A stretch of DNA of 64,000 nucleotides, from NCBI GenBank assembly GCA_030549335.1, contig CM060195.1, forward strand, positions 6,045,001 through 6,109,000, read 5' to 3'. This DNA comes from Pontederia crassipes. Its lineage: Eukaryota; Streptophyta; Magnoliopsida; Commelinales; Pontederiaceae. Of the stretch, positions 22,218-33,766 are shown piece after piece (position 1 is the stretch's first letter; each line of letters begins with the position of its first letter). A program made the position numbers and the translations under genes. The notes below the pieces were generated by a model. That model did not search any database, was not told the DNA's origin, and was given only the letters and a program-made list of their open reading frames with translations.

Positions 22218-23957
22218 TGATGCGTTGAAATGATGTAGCAAAATAAAATCGCTAGCAAGTGCACTAGTCGCTCAAGTAATATAGTAAAAAGGAGTAAGAG
22301 TGTCGAACCCACGAGGAATATTATTAATTCAATATCTGAATCTTTATATTAATAAGAGAGGAAAAATATGGATTTTGAAAATGAGTTTTATAAAATAAAA
22401 TAAAGATAAGATAGTGGTGTTGAAATTAGGCCTTAGGATGAAAATAGATCAGGATAAATATTTGAACCATAAAAGATAAATTTAATCTTTAAAGATGGAT
22501 TAGAGTCTCCTTAAAGTAATCTAACATGATTAACTTGTGATCTACAAGACTGGCATCTCTCAATCTAATCATATAGAACTATCTTAATTTAATAAGAATT
22601 GAAGTCTCCACGACTGGTACCCCAAAATTATATTAAAATTAAGATGCATTAAATTAAATTCTCTAGACTATTAATCACTCCACAAACTGGTATAGATTAA
22701 TAGACCACACAAACTTGATTCTCCACACACTAGTTATCAAATTTATGCCAATTATTAATTCCAAATAAAATCAATTATAATTAGTATAATGAATTCTGAA
22801 ATTAAACACTCCACAAACTGGTATAGTCTAATTCAGAAATTTAATTAACTAACATAAAAGCATTAAGCACAATTAATAATTGATCAAAAAAGATTAAAGC
22901 AAGTAAAATAGGGTCCAAACATTTTCCTTCAATTAATAATCTCCTAAAATAATAATCCTAAAAACATGGAGTTCATCTTAGAAATTCCGGAGAGATAATG
23001 AAATACAAATCATAAAAATTGAAAGAATTACACCCAAAATAGAGATCTCGAATTTGGCAAACAGTCGGGCAGCCTCTCGGACTTGATCAGGGTCGCGATC
23101 AACCTCCAACCGTCGCACCTCTCTCATTTTGGTCGAAGCCTGCAGAGCTCACGACTCGCCGTGGAAAAAAACCTGAACTTCAGAGCACGAATTGAAACGA
23201 CGGATTCTTTCAGTATTTATAGGTGCGGACGGCCTTCAATTTTATCCCGGTCGTAACATCGTACGGTTGACTTTAAAATTGTGAGATAAACTCGGCCAAA
23301 AATGATAATTTTGCCCAAGGATAAACTCTTTTCATCTTTACACCTTCTTGGAATCTCGCCCAAAATGATAGGCTTCTTATCTTTACCCCCTTCAAATCTT
23401 GGCCAAAACGAAAATTTCCTTGCCATTACGTCCAAAAAGATAACTATCATTTTATCTTTACTCCATTCATATCTTGACCAAAATGATAAACAATTCATAT
23501 CCTTACACCTTTCCATTACGCCCAAAACGATAACATCTTCTAATTTTGGCCAAAACGATGAGTTTTCTTTCCGTTACCCCCTCCAAATCTCGGCCAAAAT
23601 GAAAAGTCTTCTTGCCATTACACCCAAAAGATAAAATCCTTTTATCTTTACCCCCTTTGAATCTCGGCCAAAACGTCTTGGGGGTAAAGCCAAATCTCGG
23701 CCGTAAGAAATAAATTCTTTGAATTTCGGACGATGCGTTGGTGTTCTCAGATATTCACGTGTTCGAATTTTCCTGCAAAATAATTATCCAAATTTAATTA
23801 ATTCATCCACAATTAAAATATCCAGAGAATTAATAATTAAAATTAATAAATCCGGAATTATGACTAAAAGTGGTCTAAAATGATGCATGCCATGATCAAA
23901 TTATAGAAAAATTAACTAAAATAATAATATAAAATATGTTATATTTTGCATGCATCA
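22218..23957 (-). repeat. 3' LTR of the LARD (left)
   Basis: On the minus strand U3 starts at 23957 (TGATGCATGCAAAAT). A TATA box (CTATAAATA) is at 23222-23213. U3 upstream of it carries a degenerate tandem repeat (23285-23700). Compared with the other LTR it has an extra ~15 bases at its outer edge (TGATGCGTTGAAATGATGTAGC). Confidence 0.9.
23285..23700 (-). promoter_or_regulatory. U3 tandem repeat upstream of the LARD TATA box (left LTR)
   Basis: Seven or eight imperfect units of about 50-60 bases, each of the form ATCTTTACCCCCTTCAAATC plus TCGGCCAAAACGATAA plus a CCATTACGCCCAAAA variant. On the transcribed strand they lie 65-480 bases upstream of the TATA box, where LTR enhancers are usually found. 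The right LTR has the same array at 30883-31300. A 110-codon open frame through it is a by-product of the repeats. Confidence 0.7.
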
Positions 23958-23972
23958 AACTCCCCCAAGCTT
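23958..23972 (-). other. Polypurine tract of the LARD
   Basis: Minus strand AAGCTTGGGGGAGTT immediately precedes TGATGCATGC, the start of the 3' LTR. A second copy of the same tract lies inside the element at about 25063-25077. Confidence 0.8.
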
Positions 23973-26900
23973 AAAGTCTTGCTTGTCCTCAAGCAAAAAC
24001 TCAAAGCAAGGCTCAAGAAAGTTCCATCATAGCCTCCACATAATCAACTGACTAATTTTCTCACACAGTTCTTCTACACACCTACTACTCAGCATCTTAT
24101 CATTTTCCATGCACTTAGCTTTCATAGAGGTTATGAATGCTACACAAATTTAAACAATCTCAAATTCAGCCTTGTAGAAAAATAAATTATCTGTCAAATA
24201 ATAGTATTAATATTGAACACATAAGTACTAATTGAGCTTAAAACTTTTTCTTTTTCTTTTTTTAACTTTATTTTCAATCATTTTAAAAGTTCTAATCTTC
24301 AAGCAGGATTGCACAAGGAAGTCCATGTAGCGGGCTTTGGACTGATGACTCCCAGACCAGATGGTCTTAGGGCACCAGGTGATAAAGCACCCCTCGAGTT
24401 TACTTGCCCGAACAACCAAGATTCTGAATGAAGAGTTCGAACTTAGTCATGATTCAGTACTACTGTGCTTCTCTATATTCCACAAGATGGTCCTTGTAGC
24501 AGGTTTTTGATCGACGGAACCCAGAGCAGTTACCCTTAGGTTGCCAGGCATGAACCCCTACGGATCTAATTACCCGAACACATCTTGATTCCAGATAACA
24601 CTTTTGTACCTACACATAACTTTATTCATTTTTTTTTATTTGTTGGGGTTTAACTAACTCTTCTTTTTTATAAACTCAAAAAGTACTTGATATGGTCAAT
24701 AAGAAGGCTACTACTATCAAGACTTAAAATAAATAAAAAGGCATGAATATGATTTTGTCGTCTAGTCATTCATAATTCTACTTAGCATAGGCACATAGTC
24801 CATAAGTTTGATACTAAAATAGCAAGTGATAAGAAAGAAAAGTATTCAAATTTCATCAATTAACAATATGTCTTTGAACTTTACTTAAAGATAATTAAAA
24901 CAGAAAGATAAGAGTTTGTAAGATGGTAGCAAAAATAAATGCATGCAATGGTATTTTTTAGAAAATTTTCAAAATTTTCAATTTTTTTTAATTTTTAGAT
25001 ATACATGCAAACATAAGCAAATAAAAGGAAAAATAAGAGAAAATGCAAAGCATGAAATGCAAACTCCCCCAAGCTTGAACCAGACACTGTCCTCAGTGTT
25101 AGGCCAGCAAGGGAAAGAAAAATAGACTCAATAAAAAGAAAAAAATAATAAAGAAATGAAAAATAAAGAAAAGGGAAAAGACACAACCGGATTTACTGTC
25201 TGTGAGATGGCACAGACGGCGAAGGTGAGTGGTAGCCGAAATATATGTGGATGAGGGTCTCGGCCGTGAAAGGATGGCGTCAAATGTGCTACTTCAGAAT
25301 GGCCGTCATCAAGGGTCAGCATGTATGATTCACGTATGCAATGGTGGAGCGCTAAGTCGAAGTATCCGAAAATAATTTGCATGTCCGAATTTCTCTCCTT
25401 GTACGAAAAATGGTTAGATGACTCCAAGACAAGTAAATTATAGAAACTTGACAACTAACTAAAGTAATAACTATGCACTAAAGAAAGAGATAAAAAAAAG
25501 TAACTAATCATTGTCTAATGAACTAAAATATCTAAAGTCGTAACTAAAATAATTAAATTAAATTAAAAACCATCCAACTTAATCTAAAACAACCGAAAAG
25601 GAATTGGTTGTGATATAATTTTCAAATAATTTCTGCAACAACCAAGTATCAGATAAAAAATAATTTAACGTCTGATCAGAATGTGTGACATATAAATTTA
25701 TCCAAAGGATTAACTTAGTTGTGATTAGATTTTCATTCAAGTCCTGCAACAACTAATTTTCAGTAAAATAAAAGATAAGAAGAAGAATATACAAAAGATA
25801 TGAATAAATACAAATAACTAGTCACGATTAAACATTGTAAATAAGTTTAAAAATATTTTGTTGACAATGGCTGAAATGAATTTTTTTTTCAAAAGTCGAT
25901 AATTACGATTCAAAAGATATAAGTGAAGTTCATAATCAGAAAATAATAGTGACATATTTAATCAAATTGTCATAATATGAAAGTGTCGAGAATTTAGAGA
26001 TATATCATGTCGTAACGACTCTAAAAATCTGAATCTCGAACTAAATGTGGCGTGAAAGATAAATTATTCGACACCAATAAAAGGAAATTAACAAAACGTA
26101 ATTAATCATTGAGGCGCCAAAGAATATTCATTTTATGGCAGTAATAAAATCAGTGAGCGAGCGTGAAAATCAGCTAAATTCAAGGCGTCAAACATTGCAG
26201 AGGAAAATTACAACTGAGTCAAATCAAAATTCAACAAATTGTAAATTACGGCCGCCAAATAAGGATTTTTAACATCACGGCCAATATACCTTTTTAATCA
26301 ACAGGCTTGATAGCAGGTATAAAAGAGAAAAGGAATATTGAGAAATAAAATCTGGCTTGATCTTTGCGGGCGTAATAGTTGGGCGCAAAACATGGGCGAC
26401 AAATCAATCCTCGAATTACGGGCACAAACCAATTACGGGCGCAATATCAAATCCGGGCGCAAAATCAAGGGAGTAAAACAAATTCAGAAATCATTGCACC
26501 ATAAAGCAGAATCGGCAGGTAATCAAACATTTGCGGGCGTAATAGTTGGGCGCAAATAAAGGCGCCAAGCAAGTAATCAATCCGGTCGCAAAATCGGGGG
26601 TGCCAAATAAAATCAGCAGGTAATCAATCTGGCACAAAATTAGGGGCGACATATCTGAAGATGATGGCAATTTGCGGGCGCAAAATCGAAAAGATTGGAC
26701 AAATTACGGACGCCAAATAGGCAATAAATTATAGTAGGCAATCTCGGCCAAGGCAATCTCGGCCAAAACCAAATTGGGCAAGAAAAATTAAATCACTATG
26801 CAATCTCGGCCGAAACAAATGGGGGCAAAAAAAAATAAATCAGTAGGCAATCTCGGCCGTAACAAATTAAGCCCAAAACAAATCCCGAAATTTTATGCTA

Positions 26901-29812
26901 GTTAAAGAAAAAATCATTGCCTATTTAGAAGTCGAAATTATGGGCACAGTCCAAATCAGAATCACAAATTACGGGCGCAATCCAAATTAGAATCATGTAT
27001 TACGGCCGCAATCTAAGTAGAAAATCAATTACGGGTGTAATACCAGGGTGATATCATGGAAAGAGAAAATAATACGAAGGAAATTTCGGGCGTAATAGGA
27101 AATTGCAGGCGTAATTAGTGAGGGAAATTTGCATAGAAAAATTAGTGGCGACAAATCGAATATGCAATCAGTAACAATTCGGGCGCAAAATCAGGGGGCC
27201 ACAATCATCTTCGTCAGGGGCAAAATAGAATCCACCCACATCTCGGCCGAAACCAAATTGGGTGAAATCAAATCACTACCACGTCTTGGCCGAAACACCA
27301 AATTGGCAAAAAAATCAAATCTCGGCCAAAACAAATTAGGCAAAAATAAGATCAAATCAGTAGCAATCTCGGCCGAACAAATTGGACAACAAATCAAATT
27401 AGGCACATCTCGGCCGAACAAATTGGGCAACAATAATTCAAATCAGCTCCCACATCTCGGCCAAAATAAATTAGGCAACAAATATCAGCCAAAACAAATT
27501 AGGCAACACCTTCACATCTCGGCCAAAAAACAAATTAGGCAAAATCCAATCCTCATCGCCATCTCGGCCGAGGTGCCAAAACAAATCCTATCTAATTAGA
27601 AGCTGAAATTAAGGTCGCAAAGAGATAAAAACAGAAATTGAGCCGTAATATCATAAGAGAATAATCCGACAATATGGACGCAATATTAGAAAAGGATAAT
27701 GCGGCAAATTTGGATACCATATCAATAAAGATTTTCGGAGGAAAAAATATGAAAGAGAAAAACACATCCAACCGTAGAAAAATCGAAAATAAAATGATAG
27801 TTATAATTTTGTCGAATTATATAAAAAAAATTATTCAGAATAATTATGTTCTAAAAAATAAAATTGGACGCCAAAAATTTTAAAAGACTAATTAATAAAT
27901 CTTGCGCCACACAAAATTAAAAGATACCCAGAGATAATCATGAAAGGAAATCACAAGAAGATGGAGGGAAATCACGTGCAATGAATTTTTAAGAAAATCA
28001 CAATTCAGATTAAGCTGGCAGTACACCTTGGCCGCCAAAGCCATCAAACGTGGATTTGGACTCAACTTGATTTGTTGGGCACCAAACAGAAAACATCAAA
28101 ACAATTAAAAATTACGGCCGAGATGAGACTTGGACGAAAAAGTCAATTAGTGAAATCTTATTATGGCCGAGGCGTCAACAATGGACAAATTCATATTACG
28201 CCATGAAGGTAAAATACGCAAGCCAATAATTGGGTATGCAAAAGTCTTTTAACAATTAAATCGAGAAACACGATACGCATGCAAACCAACCTTCATAATG
28301 CGTAAAAGAAGATTGTTTTGGAAAAAACGCGCAAAACATCTCGGTCGAAAAGTATATCAATTAGATAGCCGTAAAAACCATGAAATAGTATCGAGAGGGA
28401 TTTATCAACGTGAAGGCGTAAAACTTGTTGGATTATGGCCGAAACAAAGGCGTAAGATGGCGTAAAAAATTAGCACGGCGATGAATTATCTCCGCCGAAA
28501 GAGAATTAAATTGACTCCTGGCGTAAAGAACCGAAGTCGAAAACTTGATTCAATGGGACGTAAAATAGAAAACTATCAGATGAAACTTGAGAATCAATTC
28601 TTACATCACCAGATGATCCATTACGGCCGAGAAAGGAAAATCCACAAATAAATTGGCCGAAACACGATCAAATCAATCTAATGCGTTCAGAAATATTTTA
28701 CGGCCGAGATGAAGTCGACATGATTCAATTGGCCATAAAACAGAAAGCTATCCACGTCTCGGTCGAGACACAAATTGTATCAGAAAATTGAAATACGAAT
28801 CCAAGCGACAAATAAACTGGCCGAAAAAGATTAAGAGATCAATTCTCGGCGGAGATGAAAATTCAAGCCGTAAAAGGAATAATAACACGAAATCATGCAC
28901 TTAATCCATCCAATACGGACGAGAATTAAATCGTAATTAATGAAGTCAAATTTCAGCCGCAAACACACAATGAAGAAAACAATTCTCAGCCGTTAATCGA
29001 ATACTTAATCAATATTGAAAACAAGAGTGAAATCAATTCGATCATATAGATAAAGTGAATCTCGACCGTAAAGATAAAAATTGTCAATTAAGCCGAAATG
29101 AGGTCACATCGGTCGAGATGAAGTCAACACGATTGGCCATAAAGCAAAATAGGGTTTCGGCCGAAATAAAGTCGAATGAAACTTGAGAATATTACCCCAA
29201 CTCTTACGTCGATAATTGAATCATTACGGCCGAAAGTGAATTAAGTCGAAACATGATACTTTACGGCCGAGAAAGAATAAATCGCTTTGGCCAAAACAAA
29301 GTTAAATGAATATGAAAAGTTCAAACTATTAAAACTTTACGGCCGAGAAGGAATAAAATTCATATGAGGCCAATGAAACATGATCCAAATAAGGCGTAAA
29401 GAACAATTCACAAATAGTTGGCCGAAAGAAGGTCAAATCATCAATGTATGGTCATGACGTAAAACAACATTCGGATAAAAGCATTACGGCCGTAAAATAG
29501 AAGATTAGAACTCAATCGATATTGCGAGCTGTAGAACCAGTAAAGCCGACAAAATAAATCTCGATCGTAAAACCACAAGTCCACGTAATTTAAAAAATCC
29601 AATCGGCGTTTATATGAATTTAAGCCGAAAGTCAACAAATTAAAAAAAAATGTCGTGACCTTTATTTGCAAAAAGGAAAAATATTAGATTATTGACAAAA
29701 ATAAAAATAATTACACTAAATAGTACATATTTACAAAAAAAATTATTTACAATTTATTTACATCTCCTAATAATTTATAAAAATCAGAAATTAATTAATA
29801 AAATATTCTCCT
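23973..29812 (-). other. Non-coding interior of the LARD with repeated CGGCCG motifs
   Basis: No retroviral-type protein can be recognised in any frame. Dozens of short related motifs fill 26.3-29.6 kb: ATCTCGGCCGAAACAAATTG with GGGCAA spacers (26740-27590), ATTACGGGCGCAA (26340-27200) and ATTACGGCCGAGAAGGAATA (28090-29480). A weaker leader region (23973-25400) has GATTCAGTACT and GTCCTTGTAGC blocks that are also found in the older element H1 (about 34035). The many CGGCCG palindromes are also present in the LTR, so the interior may have grown from LTR-like repeats (inference). Confidence 0.75.
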
Positions 29813-29824
29813 GCAACGGCGCCA
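29813..29824 (-). other. Primer binding site complementary to tRNA-Asp
   Basis: Plus strand GCAACGGCGCCA equals the 3' end (with CCA) of plant tRNA-Asp as I know it. On the element's minus strand it reads TGGCGCCGTTGC, six bases inside the 5' LTR. This primer is typical of Athila-like Ty3/gypsy elements and their non-autonomous relatives. Confidence 0.85.
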
Positions 29825-29830
29825 AAAACT

Positions 29831-31555
29831 TGATGCGAAATAAAATCGCTAGCAAGTGCACTAGTCGCTCAAGTAATATAGTAAAAAGGAGTAAGAGTGT
29901 CGAACCCACGAGGAATATTATTAATTCAATATCTGAATCTTTAAATTAATAAGAGAGGAAAAACATGGAATTTGAAAATGAGTTTTATAAAATAAAATAA
30001 AGATAAGATAGTGGTGTTGAAGTTAGGTCTTAGGATGAAAATAGATCAGGATAAATATTTGAACCATAAAAGATAAATTTAATCTTTAAAAATGGATTAG
30101 AGTCTCCCTAAAGTAATCTAACATGATTAACTTGTGGTCTCCACGACTGACATCCCTCAATCTAATCATATAGAACTATCTTAATTTAATAAGAATTGAA
30201 GTCTCCACGACTGGTACCCCCAAAATCATATTAAAATTAAGATGCATTAAATTGAATTCTCTAGACTATTAATCACTCCACAAACTGATATAGATTAATA
30301 GACCACACAAACTTGATTCTCCACACACTAGTTATCAAATTTATGCCAATTATTAATTCCAAATAAAATCAATTATAATTAGTATAATGAATTCTGAAAT
30401 TAAACACTCCACAAACTGGTATAGTCTAATTCAGAAATTTAATTAACTAACATAAAAGCATTAAGCACAATTAATAATTGATCAAAAAAGATTAAAGCAA
30501 GTAAAATAGGGTCCAAACATTTTCCTTCAATTAATAATCTCCTAAAATAATAATCCTAAAAACATGGAGTTCATCTTAGAAATTCCGGAGAGATAATGAA
30601 ATACAAATCATAAAAATTGAAAGAATTACACCCAAAATAGAGATCTCAAATCTGGCAAATAGTCGGGCAGCCTCTCGGACTTTATCAGGGTCGCGATCAA
30701 CCTCCAACCGTCGCACCTCTCTCCTTTTGGTCGAAGCCTGCAGAGCTCACGACTCGCCGTGGAAAAAAACCTGAACTTCAGAGCACGAATTGAAACGACG
30801 GATTCTTTCAGTATTTATAGGTGCGGACGGCCTTCAATTTCATCCCGGTCGTAACATCGTACGGTTGACTTTAAAATTGTGAGATAAACTCGGCCAAAAA
30901 TGATAATTTTGCCCAAGGATAAACTCTTTTCATCTTTACACCTTCTTGGAATCTCGCCCAAAATGATAGGCTTCTTATCTTTACCCCCTTCAAATCTTGG
31001 CCAAAACGAAAATTTCCTTGCCATTACGTCCAAAAAGATAACTATCATTTTATCTTTACCCCCTTCATATCTTGACCAAAATGATAAACAATTCATATCC
31101 TCACACCTTTCCATTACGCCCAAAACGATAACATCTTCTAATTTTGGCCAAAACGATGAGTTTTCTTTCCGTTACCCCCTCCAAATCTCGGCCAAAATGA
31201 AAAGTCTTCTTGCCATTACGCCCAAAAGATAAAATCCTTTTATCTTTACCCCCTTTGAATCTCGGCCAAAACGTCTTGGGGGTAAAGCCAAATCTCGGCC
31301 GTAAGAAATAAATTCTTTGAATTTCGGCCGATACGTTGGTGTTCTCGGATATTCACGTGTTCGAATTTTCCTGCAAAATAATTATCCAAATTTAATTAAT
31401 TCGTCCACAATTAAAATATCCAGAGAATTAATAATTAAAATTAATAAATCTGGAATTATGACTAAAAGTGGTCTAAAATGATGCATGTCATGATCAAATT
31501 ACAGAAAAATTAACTAAAATAATAATCTAAAATATGTTATATTTTGCATGCATCA
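29831..31555 (-). repeat. 5' LTR of the LARD (right)
   Basis: It has the same layout as the left LTR: TGATGCATGC start at 31555, U3 repeats 30883-31300, TATA box CTATAAATAC at 30820-30811, end at 29831. It would drive the element transcript leftward into the interior. Confidence 0.9.
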
Positions 31556-31560
31556 CATAT

Positions 31561-32665
31561 ATATATAGATAACGTGTATATGTATACGTATTCGAAGTGA
31601 ATATATGTGTATATGTTTATATGTGTCAGATTAAGTTATAATAATATGTATATATGCATTAATTATACATAAGTATAAGCATATACACGTATTTATATGT
31701 CTATATGTGCCCGATTAAGCGAGGGGTAAAAAGTCGGCTTAGGAGGCGCAATACAGACGCTATTGGGTCGCTAGTTTCATTTAGCGACACCGTAGCGCCG
31801 AACTAGCGTCTAATACATTTTCGCGTCTCAATTGTGCAACGCTACATAGACGCCAATAGTGTCACCATAGCGTCGACATTAACGGCGGCTCTAGTTAGAC
31901 GCTACGTGGATGCTATTGAGTCTCCATTGTGACGATAAAATGGTAGCAAATCACTCACTTAATCAACCATCGTAATCTCATAATTAAGTATATAATAATA
32001 ATATATGCATAATTAAGATATTATATATATTATATGTATAGATAACATAAATAATATAGGTAACAAATTATATGTTTAGGAACACTTTTATCATGTAAAA
32101 ATACATATACATATATATATATATATATAATCGTGTAATTAATACATATATATATATGTTGATAATACGCTATTGATAATCATGTAATTAATACTAATAT
32201 AATATTTAATGAATTTATTGATTAACATATAGTATATATAATATATAGGGTTTAAATATAAAATAAATAACGAGATAAATGTAAATAAGTTATGAGTAAC
32301 AGAGTAGTGTCCAAATAGCGTCGCCTATTTCGGAGACGCCATATAGCGTCTTTTTAGAGGCACCAATCTTGCGACGCTAGTTTCGTGTCTAACGTCGTCG
32401 ACACGAGAGCGGCGCTAGGTGCTGCCGCGCATTTCCGCTTCGTGGCGCGAAATAATAGCGTTGACGTAGCGTCTCGATGGCGACAGACTTAGCATCTATT
32501 CACTGAATAGCTAAGAAGATGCTAATGAGACGCTATCGAGAGGCAAGTAGCGTCTCGTTATCGTGACGCAAAGTAGACACTATAAAGGCGCTAGTGACGT
32601 CTATATAGCGTCACAAATTTTGGCGATGCTACTTTGCGTCGCTAAGCGCCCATTTTCTTGTAGTG
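31561..32665 (-). promoter_or_regulatory. 5' terminal and subterminal repeats of CACTA B
   Basis: Two blocks of GACGCTA/TAGCGTC motifs (about 31735-31940 and 32300-32650) are separated by AT-rich DNA, and the block ends at ATTTTCTTGTAGTG. The element promoter should lie here or near 21700; I see no convincing TATA box among the many TATATA runs. Confidence 0.7.
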
Positions 32666-32668
32666 TCA

Positions 32669-33766
32669 ACTTGTAAGTTAAAAATCGATCCGCAGAGAAT
32701 TATCAAATTTTAAAATTGACCACCCCATACCTAGTTTGTAGTCTCAACTTATAATATCATTAATCTCAGTAAAAAACATTAAATACAATAATAATATAAA
32801 GAAATTGAAACAATTATATTAATTCAAATCTAATCAGTTTCATGCAGTTTCTCGTAAAGATTAAATATTTCTATTACAGAAAAGATGAAACTAATAAAAT
32901 TTGGATAAAGAGCATCAAAATATAAAGTAGAAGATAGATACTTGTGTATAGATGATCTCTGGAACAATCATGAAGTACAAACACTGAGTTGCTTCGTAAT
33001 CTTTTTCGAAAAATTCTCTTCAAGCTTGAAATTCGTCCTCATCAATAATGTGTGATTCCCATGTCTCAAGCACAAATTTTTCTGACTCCTATGAACTTTA
33101 TTTATAGCCTCCGATTTCAATTTGTTAGGAGTTTTTCCATGTCAAAATAAAAAATTGGTTTAAACTTTAATTGGACTTTAAAATAGTCCAAAACTCTTCT
33201 AAATCTGAGCAAATATATTTACAAATGATACCTGAGACTTATGATAAGGTTTGGAGTTGATCTGTAATTCAAATTTTGGAGAAAAGACGAAGAAATATTA
33301 AAATCCAACTTCGTAACGGCTCATACCAACTTCATAACGACCTAAATATGACTTCTTTCGATCTATAATAGTGATGTCATGGTAGTGTCCAAATCAAAAT
33401 AAAAATTATATTTTCACGGCCCACATTATGATTACAACCCATTTTATTTAACAGATTGTTACGGGTTTGTGACGCCTCTCTGGCCATTATAATTCTATCA
33501 CAATATGTTATATTCAATTTCCAACATTTGTAGCTTTTGTTACTTTTCAATTTCTGGTTCTATTTTGACTCTGACTTGAGTGTCATTTTTTCTAGTGACT
33601 TCGTAGTTCTTTTCTTTTGCTTCCTAGCTAATAAAACATAAAACTTGAGTAATTTTTTTTATAAAATTAAAATAAATAACTTCATAAAATGATGTGTGTT
33701 ATGTGAAAATGAATCAAAATGACATTAAATGCAAAACTAATTATATGTTATATTTTGCATGCATCA
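32669..33766 (-). mobile_element. LTR of element H1, proximal part
   Basis: Continues the LTR begun at 13447 and ends TTTTGCATGCATCA at 33766, followed by a degraded polypurine tract (minus strand AAGCTTGGCGGAGTT). The whole LTR is about 1.28 kb without CACTA B. It is diverged from, but clearly related to, the LARD LTR. Confidence 0.75.

Larger units (their letters stand above)
22218..31555 (-). mobile_element. LARD-type non-coding LTR retrotransposon nested in CACTA B
   Basis: It has LTRs of 1740 bases (22218-23957) and 1725 bases (29831-31555), each beginning TGATG and ending CATCA. The 5-bp duplication CATAT flanks it at 22213-22217 and 31556-31560. CACTA C keeps the uninterrupted site (GAGTCATATATAGATAAC, about 43955), which proves the junctions. 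The polypurine tract is read on the minus strand (AAGCTTGGGGGAGTT, next to 23957) and the tRNA-Asp primer site lies at 29813-29824, so the element runs right to left. The 5.9-kb interior has no gag, protease, RT or integrase on either strand. By eye the LTRs differ at roughly 2% of positions plus one ~15-base indel, so it is fairly young. Confidence 0.92.
13627..32665 (-). mobile_element. CACTA (En/Spm) transposon copy B, both ends present
   Basis: Starts CACTACAAGAAAT at 13627 and ends ATTTTCTTGTAGTG at 32665. The 3-bp duplication TCA flanks it (13624-13626 and 32666-32668), as expected for CACTA. Genes read on the minus strand, so the 5' end is at 32665. It spans 19.0 kb, of which 9.34 kb is a nested LTR retrotransposon plus its 5-bp target duplication, giving a 9.7-kb original element. 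It carries a TNP2-type gene (16678-20277) and a TNPA-like gene (14326-16600), both damaged. Confidence 0.92.

Noticed and set aside
23302-23634. A 110-codon ORF found almost identically in both LARD LTRs
   Set aside because: Its conservation follows from LTR identity, it is antisense to the element and made of the U3 tandem repeat.
27129-27599. 156-codon ORF in the LARD interior as a gag-like gene
   Set aside because: Low-complexity Ile/Asn/Lys-rich text made of repeated motifs; no gag, zinc knuckle or other retroviral feature.
26730-27600. Regularly recurring CTCGGCCGAAAC motif as a CRISPR-like array
   Set aside because: Spacing is irregular, the repeats are degenerate, and the DNA is a plant retrotransposon interior.
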